A stretch of DNA of 64,000 bases from assembly GCA_001899255.1 (NCBI GenBank), contig MKVX01000018.1, forward strand, positions 311,150-375,149, read 5' to 3'. The position numbers were made by a program, and so were the translations under genes. Positions within the stretch are counted from its first letter, which is position 1. Each line of letters begins with the position of its first letter. A model generated the notes under the pieces. That model worked only from the letters and a program-made list of their open reading frames with translations. It had not been told where the DNA came from and searched no databases. Source of the DNA: Rhizobiales bacterium 62-47. GTDB taxonomy: Bacteria; Pseudomonadota; Alphaproteobacteria; Rhizobiales; Xanthobacteraceae. Positions 16,006-24,684 of this stretch are shown here, piece after piece.

Positions 16006-16956
16006 CTAAGCTTTCGACGTCGCCAGCCGCAGCACGTCGCGATATCCATCGCTCACCGTCATGCGCCCACTCAGGCCCTTCTCACGCAATAGCCGATGCG
16101 CGAGCGGCAGCCGATAGCACGGCAGATACATGAACAAGTGATGCTCGGCGTGATAGTTTACCCAGTAGGGCGCGATGAACAGGCGCTCGATCGGGTTGGC
16201 CAGCGTCGTGCGCGCCTGACTGAACGGATCGGGTGAGGTGCTGGTGCAGGCGTGCTCCGCGATATTGCGGATGCGCGTCACCAGCGGCAACCACGTCGCC
16301 ATCGCGAACACCCACACCGCCCAGTACCAGATGCCGGCACCGGCGAGCCAGAACACGCCGAACAGGGCGGCGTTGGCGGCAAGGAAGCGCATCATTTTGT
16401 CCGCACCGCTGGAGAGGAAACTCTCATGCGAGTCCTCGCTATCGGTGGTGCGCTGACGGCTGAATAGCGCGAGGAATAGCGGAAGCCTTTGCTTGACGAA
16501 AGTCTGTCCGGTGAGATCGCGGATCGCCTTGCGCTTGAAACTCTCCTTTGTCACCGGGAACGGCGCGGACAACGACAGATCCGGATCTTCCGGTTGCTGC
16601 GTGAACTTGTGATGCTGCAAATGATATGATCGATAGCTGGCCAGATCGGCGCCGACCGGCACTGCACACAGCCATTGCCCGATCCACTCGTTGATTTTCT
16701 GATTGCTGTGCAGGCCGCCATGCGCGGCCTCATGCATCAGGATGGCAAGGCCAAGCTGCCGCGCGCCGACCACCGTCACCGCGATCAGCCAAGTTAGAAT
16801 GTTGGGCCACCATGTCACCAGCGCGATGGCGGCGGCGATGGTGCCCCAAGCGTGCAGCACCAGCAGACATCCGCGCAACGAACTGCGTTGCGTCAGCGCA
16901 CGCCACTCCTCGGCGGAAAAGACGCTCTTGGGATCGACGCGCGTGACGGCTGGCAT
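16006..16956 (-). CDS. Membrane fatty acid desaturase
   Basis: Membrane-bound di-iron desaturase of 316 residues. Three histidine boxes are in place: H75EAAH79 (LMHEAAHGG), H112LQHH (YHLQHHKF) and YHAEHH near residue 270. Hydrophobic segments of the DesA/DesC-type membrane fold lie between the boxes. It inserts a double bond into fatty acids or a similar lipid chain using oxygen and reduced ferredoxin or cytochrome. Start at 16956 (MPAVTRVD) is preferred: AAGGAA lies 7 bases upstream, whereas an upstream TTG at 17004 has none. The acyl position and lipid class cannot be read from sequence. The next gene upstream on this strand begins at 18255. Confidence 0.85.
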   Translation of the reverse strand: MPAVTRVDPKSVFSAEEWRALTQRSSLRGCLLVLHAWGTIAAAIALVTWWPNILTWLIAVTVVGARQLGLAILMHEAAHGGLHSNQKINEWIGQWLCAVPVGADLASYRSYHLQHHKFTQQPEDPDLSLSAPFPVTKESFKRKAIRDLTGQTFVKQRLPLFLALFSRQRTTDSEDSHESFLSSGADKMMRFLAANAALFGVFWLAGAGIWYWAVWVFAMATWLPLVTRIRNIAEHACTSTSPDPFSQARTTLANPIERLFIAPYWVNYHAEHHLFMYLPCYRLPLAHRLLREKGLSGRMTVSDGYRDVLRLATSKA

Positions 16957-17037
16957 GGGGCGTTCCTTCGCCGCGATGATGCGGCCAGTTTCCACAAGCG
17001 TCAATCGCGCATTGGCTGTACCGCGGCGTCCCGCGGA

Positions 17038-18255
17038 CTAATCCGCAGCGCGGGTGACGATGTGGATCTCGGAGGTGAGGGTGCGGTGCACCGGGCATTT
17101 GTCGGCGATTTCCATCAGCTTGCTGCGTTGTTCGGCGCTGAGTTCGCCTTCGATGGCAATCACGCGCTCTATCTGGTCGAGCATGCCGGTCTTGGTTTCG
17201 CAACTCGCGCAATCTTCCGCGTAAATCTTGCTGTGCTTGAGGGTGACGGTGACGCGATCGAGCGGCAGCGATTTCCGCTCCGCATAGATTCGCATGGTCA
17301 TCGATGTGCAGGCGCCAAGGCCCGACAGCAGCAATTCATACGGGTTTGGTCCGCTGTCCTGCCCGCCAACCGATTGCGGCTCGTCCGCCGTTAGATGGTG
17401 CGGGCCGACGATGACATCCTGCTGGAATTTGCCCAGCCGGGTTTCCTGCACCACGACCTTGCGCGGTTCGTTGCTCGCCGTTGCCGCCAAGGACGGCGCG
17501 TCGAGATAGCGCTCGACCCACGCCGCAATGACATGGGCGACATACTCGGCGTCACGTTTTTGATTCAGCAGGTGATCGGCCCCGGCCAACGACACGAAAC
17601 TCTTGGGATGCTTCGCGGCGACGAAGATATGGGTTGCATTGTCGATGCCGACCGTGTCGTCGGTCGGCGAATGCAGGATCAGCAGTGCCTTGTGCAGCTT
17701 GGCAATGTGCGCGGCCAGATTATGTTCGGCGATATCGTCAAGGAATTCGCGCTTGATGTGGAACGGCCGGCCGGCAAGCAGCACCTCCACTTTACCCTGT
17801 GCGCGAATGTCTGCGATCTTGTCCTTGAACATGCCGGTGACATGCGCGGGATCGGACGGCGCGGCGATGGTGACGACGGCTTTTGCTTCGGGAATTTGAC
17901 TGGCCGCCGCGAGCACAGCCGCGCCACCCAGGCTGTGGCCGATCAGGATAGCGGGTGCCTTGCGGGTCTCGCGCAGATGGTCGGCGGCACGAACCAGATC
18001 GGCGACATTGGACGAGAACGTGGTGTTGGCGAATTCGCCTTCGCTGGCGCCGATGCCAGTGAAGTCGAAGCGCAGGACGGCGATTCCCTTGTCTGCCATC
18101 GTCGTTGCAATGCGCTTTGCCGCTAGCACATTCATGCCGCAAGTGAAGCAGTGCGCGAACAGCGCGTAGGCCACCGGGTCGCGTTCGGGCAGATCGAGCG
18201 TCGCCGCAAGTTGCTGGCCGTCGGCGCCGGTGAATTGGAAGCGTTCGTTGCGCAC
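17038..18255 (-). CDS. Alpha/beta-hydrolase fused to an OsmC-family domain
   Basis: A 405-residue two-domain protein. The N-terminal alpha/beta-hydrolase (about 1-250) has LIGHSLGG with nucleophile S108 and a late HLL segment with the histidine (GADHLL). The C-terminal OsmC/Ohr-type domain (about 265-405) has the two peroxidatic cysteines: one in SGLGACTSMT and one in DKCPVHRTL, with the arginine/glutamate context of the family. OsmC domains reduce organic hydroperoxides. The fusion suggests hydrolysis of an ester or peroxyester with detoxification of the product; the substrate is unknown. GTG at 18255 with GGAGAA 6 bases upstream is the start; translation from 18348 is not supported by a ribosome site. 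Confidence 0.85.
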   Translation of the reverse strand: MRNERFQFTGADGQQLAATLDLPERDPVAYALFAHCFTCGMNVLAAKRIATTMADKGIAVLRFDFTGIGASEGEFANTTFSSNVADLVRAADHLRETRKAPAILIGHSLGGAAVLAAASQIPEAKAVVTIAAPSDPAHVTGMFKDKIADIRAQGKVEVLLAGRPFHIKREFLDDIAEHNLAAHIAKLHKALLILHSPTDDTVGIDNATHIFVAAKHPKSFVSLAGADHLLNQKRDAEYVAHVIAAWVERYLDAPSLAATASNEPRKVVVQETRLGKFQQDVIVGPHHLTADEPQSVGGQDSGPNPYELLLSGLGACTSMTMRIYAERKSLPLDRVTVTLKHSKIYAEDCASCETKTGMLDQIERVIAIEGELSAEQRSKLMEIADKCPVHRTLTSEIHIVTRAAD

Positions 18256-18373
18256 AGTGGTTCTCCGGATAAACCGCGATCGATTTGCAAGCTTAGCAGA
18301 GAAAGGGATGCGTCTCGACAGGTCTGGCGGATAGCGTTGCCCGCACATACTGCCTCTCGCGAGACGCTGTCAT

Positions 18374-19699
18374 CTATTCGTGGCGATGCATCGCCGAGTC
18401 GCGCTTGGTATCGCGCATTGTTGTATAGATAATCAGTGAAATGCAGATGATGCCGGAGAGATAATAGTAGAACCAGTGTTCATGGCCGAGTGTCTTGAAC
18501 CACAGCGCCACGGCCGGCGCGGTGCCGCCGAACAGCGATACCGTGACGGCGTAGGGCAGGCCGACGCCCATCGCGCGGACGTTGGTGGGAAAAAGTTCCG
18601 CCTTCACGATGGCGTTGATCGAGGTATACCCGGCGACGAACAGCCATGCGGCGCAGATCAGCAGAAACGCCACGAATGGCGACTTCGTGGTTTGCAACGT
18701 CGTCAGGATTGGGACAGTGCAAAATGTGCCGGCAAGCCCGAAGAAGATCAGCAGCGGCTTGCGACCGATCCGATCGGAAATCGCGCCATAAAGCGGTTGC
18801 AGTAGCGTCGCGAAGACCAGCGACCCGAATATCACGTAAGTGGTTTGGTCCGCGGTCAGGCCGACCGACAGCTTGACGAACGTCTGCATGTAGGTGGTGA
18901 ACGTATAGAAGGCCGCGGTGCCGCCGGCGGTCAGTCCGACCACCAACAACACTTCCTTGGGATATCTGAGCAGGCCACGGATGGAGCCAGATGGCTTGTT
19001 CGCCTTTCTGGCTTCGACGAAGGCGTCAGTCTCGTTCATGCCCCGCCGCATCACGGCGGCGAAAATTGCCAACAATGCGCCGATGACGAAGGGGATACGC
19101 CAGCCCCATGCATAAAGCTCTTCCTGAGTCAGAAAGATTTTCTGGAGCAGTAACAAAACGATGATCGCAGTGAGCTGGCCGCCGATCAGCGTCACATACT
19201 GGAAGCTGGAATAGAAACCGCGATGCTTCGGATCGGCGATCTCGCTGAGATAGGTCGCGCTGGCGCCATACTCGCCTCCGAGGCTCAGTCCTTCGATGAT
19301 ACGGGCAATCGCGAGCAGCACCGGCGCCATGATGCCGATGGTTGCGTAGGTCGGTGTGGCAGCGATCACCAGCGAGCCGAAACACATGCAGACGACCGAC
19401 AGCGTGAGCGATAGTCGCCGTCCGAAGCGGTCCGCGATGTAGCCGAACAGCCAGCCGCCGAGCGGCCGCATCAGGAAGGTGGCAGCAAACAGCACAGCTG
19501 CGTTGAGTTGCTGGACGACCGGATCGCTGTTGGGAAAGAAGGCCGGCGCGAAATACAGGGCGAAGGCGGTATACGCATAGAAGTCGTACCACTCGACGAG
19601 ATTACCGATCGAGCCGATGAAGATCGATTTCAGGCGCCGCTCAACGTCGATCAGATCGAATGGGGTGTCCGTCGTCTGTATCGCGCTTTGGTCTGCCAC
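18374..19699 (-). CDS. MFS metabolite:H+ symporter (MHS family)
   Basis: Major facilitator transporter of 441 residues with about twelve hydrophobic segments. MHS-type features are present: NLVEWYDFYAYTAFALYFAPAFFP at the start, the cytoplasmic loop motif GYIADRFGRR and a RIIEGLSLGGEYG segment. This subfamily carries dicarboxylates, citrate, shikimate or aromatic acids with protons. The C-terminal tail is short and basic. The next gene downstream on the same strand is the hydrolase-OsmC fusion, 118 bases away; upstream by 32 bases is a P450. It may import the substrate processed by these enzymes, but its specificity is not visible. Confidence 0.85.
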   Translation of the reverse strand: MADQSAIQTTDTPFDLIDVERRLKSIFIGSIGNLVEWYDFYAYTAFALYFAPAFFPNSDPVVQQLNAAVLFAATFLMRPLGGWLFGYIADRFGRRLSLTLSVVCMCFGSLVIAATPTYATIGIMAPVLLAIARIIEGLSLGGEYGASATYLSEIADPKHRGFYSSFQYVTLIGGQLTAIIVLLLLQKIFLTQEELYAWGWRIPFVIGALLAIFAAVMRRGMNETDAFVEARKANKPSGSIRGLLRYPKEVLLVVGLTAGGTAAFYTFTTYMQTFVKLSVGLTADQTTYVIFGSLVFATLLQPLYGAISDRIGRKPLLIFFGLAGTFCTVPILTTLQTTKSPFVAFLLICAAWLFVAGYTSINAIVKAELFPTNVRAMGVGLPYAVTVSLFGGTAPAVALWFKTLGHEHWFYYYLSGIICISLIIYTTMRDTKRDSAMHRHE

Positions 19700-19731
19700 G
19701 GCGTGCTCCTGACCTTGTCGCTATTGATACG

Positions 19732-20931
19732 TCAGCCGGTCTTCCCCAATAGCAGCGGAAGTTGGCGCGGCCCGCGGACGGTGCCCTCGGACCATTTGAC
19801 TTCGCCACCGGGATCAAGCCGGAACTCCGGAATTCGTTTCAACCATTCCTCGATCGCGACCGTCATTTCCATGCGCGCCAAGTTCGAGCCGACGCAGCGG
19901 TGAATGCCCAGGCCGAATGCGGCATGACGGTTTTCCTTGCGGTCGATCACCACCTTGTCAGCATCGGGAAACATCGCCGGATCGCGATTGGCGGCGGGAA
20001 ACGACAGCAGCACCATGTTGCCGGGCTTGACCGGGCAACCGCTGACGGTGGTTTCCTTCATTACTTCGCGCGCCATGGTGACGGGGGAATAGGCACGGAG
20101 GAATTCCTCGATCGCGGTCGGCATCAATTCCGGCTCGGCAATCAGCCGCTCGCGATCCGCTGGGGTCTTTGCCAGATGCCAGAGTGACGCGCCGATCGCA
20201 CTCCATGTCGTATCGATGCCGGCGATCAGCAGCAGTCGCAGCGTGCCGAGCACGTGCATATCGGACAGCGGCTGGCCGTTCTTGTCCTTGGCATGCATCA
20301 GAGTGCTGATGAGATCGTCCGTCGGATGGTTCTTGCGTGCTTCGATGTGTCCACTGAAATAGGCGGCCATCTCGTGGATCGCCCGCATCAGCACCTCGTC
20401 ATCGGTGATGCCGACTTCGAGGATTTCATGAATCCACTTGATGAACAGGTCGCCGTCCTTTTCCGGAATGCCGAGCATGTGCGCGATGGCGCGCACCGGT
20501 ATATGCTTCGTATAGCGCGCCGCGGCATCGACCTTTGGTTCGTTGATGAATTCGTCGATCAACTCGTTGCAGATCTGGCGGACGCGCGGCTCCAGCTTCT
20601 TCATCGCGTCGGGCGTGAACGGCGGCAGCAGCAATTGCTTTGCCGGTTTGTGCTCCGGCGGATCGGAAGTGATCGGCGGAGCGGATTGCGTGATTTCCGG
20701 CCGGACGTTACGAACGATGATACGGCGCGACGAGAAGTGCTCGGTGTCGTAAGAGACCTGCTTCACCGCCTCGTAGGTCGTCGGCAAATAGACGCCAAGA
20801 AAGCGCTTGGTATGAACCACCGGGCATTCGGCGCGCAATTCGTCCCAGATCGGATACGGATTCTCGGTCCAGCGCGGGTCGGTATGGTCGAAATCATGCA
20901 CCCAATCGGTCACAGGAGCAGGCTTGTTCAT
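19732..20931 (-). CDS. Cytochrome P450
   Basis: Soluble bacterial P450 of 399 residues. The heme-binding loop FGLGIHRCVG has the axial cysteine at 346, the I-helix carries AGIDTTWSAIG (D-T pair), and the E-x-x-R region is present (FLRAYSPVTMAR follows it). There is no N-terminal anchor, so it is a class I enzyme needing a ferredoxin and reductase. A ferredoxin gene lies 83 bases upstream on the same strand. A ferredoxin reductase gene is not in this cluster, so the P450 would rely on a housekeeping one. The substrate is unknown; a 491-residue amidase upstream and an MFS carrier downstream suggest xenobiotic or aromatic amide metabolism. Confidence 0.92.
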   Translation of the reverse strand: MNKPAPVTDWVHDFDHTDPRWTENPYPIWDELRAECPVVHTKRFLGVYLPTTYEAVKQVSYDTEHFSSRRIIVRNVRPEITQSAPPITSDPPEHKPAKQLLLPPFTPDAMKKLEPRVRQICNELIDEFINEPKVDAAARYTKHIPVRAIAHMLGIPEKDGDLFIKWIHEILEVGITDDEVLMRAIHEMAAYFSGHIEARKNHPTDDLISTLMHAKDKNGQPLSDMHVLGTLRLLLIAGIDTTWSAIGASLWHLAKTPADRERLIAEPELMPTAIEEFLRAYSPVTMAREVMKETTVSGCPVKPGNMVLLSFPAANRDPAMFPDADKVVIDRKENRHAAFGLGIHRCVGSNLARMEMTVAIEEWLKRIPEFRLDPGGEVKWSEGTVRGPRQLPLLLGKTG

Positions 20932-21014
20932 GTGGCAAGGGTCCTATGTTCATTCAAATGATTTTTGGTCTCAGCCACGCGCCAAAAGGTTGCGTGGATC
21001 GATCGGAATTTTGG

Positions 21015-21224
21015 TCAATCCTCGGAAATATCGATGGCGAGTTCCGGACAATTGGATTTTGCCAGATAGGCTTTGTCTTCGAGCCCCTCGGGGACGGTGC
21101 CGTCGCCGATTTCGTGGGCGTTGCCGAATTCGTCGAGATCGAACAGTTCCGGCGCCAGTGCCTTGCAGCGGCTATGCCCCTGGCACTTGTCCTGGTCGAC
21201 ATGAATTCTGAGCTTGCCGGACAT
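21015..21224 (-). CDS. P450-associated [3Fe-4S]/[4Fe-4S] ferredoxin
   Basis: Small ferredoxin of 69 residues with cysteines C14, C20 and C59 (CxxHxxC...CP). A histidine (H17) stands where a fourth cysteine ligand would be in 4Fe-4S proteins, which is common in ferredoxins paired with P450s and favours a 3Fe-4S cluster. An acidic surface tail follows. GGAAGAA lies about 7 bases before the ATG. Its gene sits upstream of the P450 on the same strand, so it is its likely electron donor. Confidence 0.9.
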   Translation of the reverse strand: MSGKLRIHVDQDKCQGHSRCKALAPELFDLDEFGNAHEIGDGTVPEGLEDKAYLAKSNCPELAIDISED

Positions 21225-21367
21225 GCAGCGTTCTTCCCATGGTTAGTTGTGCGTCCGCGTTAGAGCTGTGGACGTTTTGAATTGTTCCAAAGACTAGCCC
21301 AGCGTTGTGCATGGCGCCAGCGCCCGGTTTGGGAACGTCGGGACATTTCGCCAGAAGGAAAATCCGC

Positions 21368-22843
21368 TTAGCGTGGATCGATCGGCGTGGTGCCGCGCAA
21401 GCCAAGTATGTCTTCCAGCGTCCGAGCGCCTGCGAGCAGGCGGGCCTCACCGCGCGGCGGAGCGACGATCTGCAGTCCGACCGGCAAGCCGCTCGCGGTA
21501 AATCCACACGGCAGCGACAGCGCCGGGCAGCAGACCAGGGTGATCGCGTACACGATGCCGAGCCATTCGACATAGTTGTCGAATTTCTTGCCGGCGCATT
21601 CCGCAACGTAGCGATGCTCGATCGGGAAGGGCGGTACGATGGTGGCCGGCGCCAGCAGCAGATCATAGGTTTCGAAGAATTTCAGCGTTCGCTCGGTCAT
21701 GGCGAGTCGTTGCGCTTCGGCGCGTTCGAGATCTTCGACGGTCAGTTGAAGGCCCTGCTCGATATTCCAGATCACTTCCGGCTTCAGCAACTCGCGCTTG
21801 TCACGCAGCAGCGCCGCCTTGCTGATGGCGAAATCGAACGCGCGCAAGACGTGGAAGCACTGATGCGCTTCGCGCAGATCCGGGTGCGCTTCTTCGACGA
21901 TGGCTCCGGCCTCGGCAAAGCGCGCCGCAGCCTTGCGGGTGATGCTGATGACCTCGGGATCGACCGGGGTGATGCCGAGGTCCGGCGAATAGGCCACACG
22001 CTTCGGCTTGCTGCCGTTACGTGTAGTAGAAAGAAAGGATGTTGGCAGCGATGGCAGCGACAACGGGTCGGCCGGACTTTCGCCGCACATTGCATCGAGC
22101 AGCAACGCAAGGTCTTCGACGTTGCGCGCCATCGGTCCCTGCACGCCGAGATTGCGATCGATCTTGGCGGCGGGCGTATGCGCCACACGACCGAAGCTCG
22201 GCCGCATCCCGACGATGCCGCAGAAGCTTGCGGGGTTGCGCAGCGAGCCGCCCATGTCGGAGCCGTGCGCCAGCCATGCCGTGCCGCTGGCCAATGCCGC
22301 CGCGGCGCCACCGGATGAGCCGGCCGCGGAGCGTGTCAAATCCCACGGATTGAGCGTCGGTCCGAACACCTCGTTGAAAGTGTTGGCACCCGCGCCGAAT
22401 TCCGGTGTGTTGGACTTCGCATAGATGACGCCGCCATTGGCTTCCAGCCGCTCGACGAGGATATCGGAGCGGTCCGGCACGTGATCCTTGTAGATCGGCG
22501 AGCCTTGCGTCGTCAGCACGCCGGCGACGTTGGTGAGATCCTTGATGGGGACCGGCATCCCCGCCAATAGGCCGCGCTCGCCCTTCGGCCTTTTCATCAA
22601 ATCACGGGCATGGCTGCGGGCGCGGTCGAAGCATCGCGTCGGCAGCGCGTTGACCTTGCCGTCGACAGCGGCAATACGCTCTTCCAGCACGTCCAGCAGA
22701 TCGAGCGGAGTGACATCCCCCGCATTGAGTTTGGCGACGATGGCGTATGCCGTTTCGCGTATCAGGGATTGGTCAGCCACCAGCGTCTCCAGTTTCTTTT
22801 GAGTTATGGCAATCGAATTCAATATACTCACCTGACGCATCAT
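21368..22843 (-). CDS. Amidase-signature family amidase
   Basis: Cytoplasmic amidase-signature enzyme of about 490 residues with no signal peptide. The Ser-Ser-Lys triad is evident: VPIKDLTNVAG contains the lysine, SAAGSSGGAAAALASG carries the serine pair, and GSDMGGSLRNPASFCG is the oxyanion/serine segment. It could act on aryl or alkyl amides, or as an amidohydrolase. GTG at 22780 has GGAGA upstream and would give about 470 residues; the ATG at 22843 is also possible. It lies at the head of the P450-ferredoxin group on the minus strand, with a 143-base gap to the ferredoxin. Confidence 0.85.
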   Translation of the reverse strand: MMRQVSILNSIAITQKKLETLVADQSLIRETAYAIVAKLNAGDVTPLDLLDVLEERIAAVDGKVNALPTRCFDRARSHARDLMKRPKGERGLLAGMPVPIKDLTNVAGVLTTQGSPIYKDHVPDRSDILVERLEANGGVIYAKSNTPEFGAGANTFNEVFGPTLNPWDLTRSAAGSSGGAAAALASGTAWLAHGSDMGGSLRNPASFCGIVGMRPSFGRVAHTPAAKIDRNLGVQGPMARNVEDLALLLDAMCGESPADPLSLPSLPTSFLSTTRNGSKPKRVAYSPDLGITPVDPEVISITRKAAARFAEAGAIVEEAHPDLREAHQCFHVLRAFDFAISKAALLRDKRELLKPEVIWNIEQGLQLTVEDLERAEAQRLAMTERTLKFFETYDLLLAPATIVPPFPIEHRYVAECAGKKFDNYVEWLGIVYAITLVCCPALSLPCGFTASGLPVGLQIVAPPRGEARLLAGARTLEDILGLRGTTPIDPR

Positions 22844-22912
22844 CCCGCAAAATGAATCGTTGCAGGCCGGTGAGTAATCGGGCCTCGTGTAAGGGAATGC
22901 AGGGAGAGTCGA

Positions 22913-23776
22913 ATGTCACAGCCGTGGGGCGCGCTGGACTGGCGTCAGTTCAGCCGAGCGGACCTGGATCAAGGTCTCAACAATGGCGCAGCCGTCGCCA
23001 ATAGCGGCGAGATCATCGCCGGCTGGGATCGGCGTTCAAGCGCGATGCGAGACAAGTATCCGCAGCACCTCGATCTGCGCTATGGCCCGCGCGAACGCAA
23101 TCGCATCGATTTTCTGCTATCGGCCGCGGGCGGCCCGACGCTGGTATTCATTCACGGCGGCTATTGGCAGGCGCGGGCAAAGGAAAACTTCACAACGTTC
23201 GCTACCGGGCCGCTGTCACACGGCATCAACGTTGCCCTGATCGGTTACACGCTGGCGCCCGATGCTTCGATCGATGACATTGTCGGCGAAATCAGCAGCG
23301 GCATCGACTTCCTTGCCGACGGTTTGCCCGTGCTCGGCGGCGATCCCGGGCGGATCTTTGTCTCCGGCTGGTCGGCGGGCGGCCACCTCACGGCTATGGC
23401 GCTGGCGCATCCGCGCGTGCAGGCAGGGCTGGCAATCAGCGGCATCTTCGATCTGGAGCCGATCCGCCACAGCTATCTCAACGAGAAGCTTGGGCTCGAC
23501 GCCGATGCAGTCGGACGCAATTCGCCGCTGCGGCAGGCTGAGGGCGTGAACAAGCCGCTGGCCCTGGTGGTCGGTAGCGCCGAATTGCCGCTCCTGCGCC
23601 AGCAGACGGCAAATTTCGCTGCCTATCGCGCCATGCACGGACTGCCAGTGATCTACGAGGAGATTGCGGGCGCCGATCATTTTTCCATTCTGGATGAATT
23701 GGCGTCGCCGAGCGGCCGCATCACCACGCTGATCCGGCAATTGGTCGAACGGACGGCGCAGCCGACGAGGCACTAG
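22913..23776 (+). CDS. Alpha/beta-hydrolase, arylformamidase-like
   Basis: Alpha/beta-hydrolase of 287 residues of the carboxylesterase/arylformamidase type. HGGYW at 81-85 is the oxyanion-hole signature of the HSL/arylformamidase group, and GWSAGG (S154) is the nucleophile elbow; the aspartate (near LALVVGSAE) and histidine (ADHFSI) follow in the expected order. GGGAGA lies before the ATG. It overlaps the stop of the convergent SDR by 4 bases. The match to arylformamidase is by motif and length; the substrate could also be a simple ester or amide. Confidence 0.8.
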   Translation: MSQPWGALDWRQFSRADLDQGLNNGAAVANSGEIIAGWDRRSSAMRDKYPQHLDLRYGPRERNRIDFLLSAAGGPTLVFIHGGYWQARAKENFTTFATGPLSHGINVALIGYTLAPDASIDDIVGEISSGIDFLADGLPVLGGDPGRIFVSGWSAGGHLTAMALAHPRVQAGLAISGIFDLEPIRHSYLNEKLGLDADAVGRNSPLRQAEGVNKPLALVVGSAELPLLRQQTANFAAYRAMHGLPVIYEEIAGADHFSILDELASPSGRITTLIRQLVERTAQPTRH

Positions 23777-24549
23777 CCCCAGCCGGAGCCGATGCCGCCA
23801 TCGACAGTGAAGATGACGCCGCTGGTATAGCCGGATCGATCCGATGCCAGATAAGCCATCAGGTCGGCGATCTCGCGCGGATGGGCGGGCCGGCCGAGCG
23901 GCAGTCCCTTCTGCAATTCGCGGTAGCGGCTTTCGTCGCCGAGCTGGTGGCGCGCGCGGGTCTTCATCAAGGTGATGTGGCGGTCGGTGCCGACCGGGCC
24001 GGGATTGATCCCGACGACGCGGACGTTGTCGGCGAGGCTTTTGCCGCCGAGCGCGCGGGTGAAAGCCATCAGCGCCGCATTCCCGGCGCTGCCCGTAATG
24101 TAATTGGCGTCGTATTTCTCACCGGCTGCGCCGATATCGTTGACGATGACGCCGTGGCCCTGCGCCTTCATCCGCGCGTAAACCAACCGCGTCAGATTGA
24201 TGAAGCCGAACACCTTCAAATCCCAGGCGTGCCGCCAGGTCGCTTCGTCGATCTTGTCGAGCGAGCCGCCGGGAATATCGCCGGCATTGTTGACCAGCAC
24301 GTCGATGTCACCGGTTTCGGCAACCAGGCGGGCGATATCGTCGCTTTTGCGAAGATCGACGACATGAGTCGCGACATTGATCTGATGGCTGTTGCGCAAC
24401 TTGTCGGCAAGGGCGGCCAATAGATCGGGGCTGCGCGCCGCGAGATGCAGGTGGCAGCCTTCTTCGGCAAACGCTTCGGCTGCGGCCGCGCCAATGCCCT
24501 TGGATGCGCCAGTAATGAGGACACGCTTGCCGCGCAGGTGAAGGTCCAT
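23773..24549 (-). CDS. SDR-family oxidoreductase with atypical catalytic residues
   Basis: Short-chain dehydrogenase/reductase of 258 residues. The Rossmann start GASKGIG (14-20) and NNAG (87-90) are canonical and suggest NAD(P) binding. In the place of the classical Ser...Tyr-x-x-x-Lys set the sequence reads NDIGAAGEKYDANYITGSAGN: there is a tyrosine at 150, but serine 154 replaces the lysine and no normal catalytic serine is obvious. The protein may bind nucleotide but not be a standard dehydrogenase, or belong to a divergent subgroup. It is 4-base convergent with the arylformamidase-like gene. Confidence 0.75.
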   Translation of the reverse strand: MDLHLRGKRVLITGASKGIGAAAAEAFAEEGCHLHLAARSPDLLAALADKLRNSHQINVATHVVDLRKSDDIARLVAETGDIDVLVNNAGDIPGGSLDKIDEATWRHAWDLKVFGFINLTRLVYARMKAQGHGVIVNDIGAAGEKYDANYITGSAGNAALMAFTRALGGKSLADNVRVVGINPGPVGTDRHITLMKTRARHQLGDESRYRELQKGLPLGRPAHPREIADLMAYLASDRSGYTSGVIFTVDGGIGSGWG

Positions 24550-24576
24550 AGTGTTCTTCCGACCTTGTCAGGGAGC

Positions 24577-24656
24577 GTCATTGTGAGGAGCGTAAGCGAC
24601 GAAGCAATCCAGGCTCCTGAAGAAAGACTGGATTACTTCGCTTCGCTCGCAATGAC
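24577..24656. repeat. Palindromic repeat (GTCATTGTGAGG family), second copy
   Basis: GTCATTGTGAGGAGCG...GCAATCCAG at the left and CTGGATTACTTCG...CGCTCGCAATGAC at the right form an imperfect palindrome. It is the sister of 4351-4432, and lies between the SDR start and the end of the fused ABC ATPase gene. Confidence 0.8.
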
Positions 24657-24684
24657 GAGGGGAATATATCTCGGCGAGTGATTT

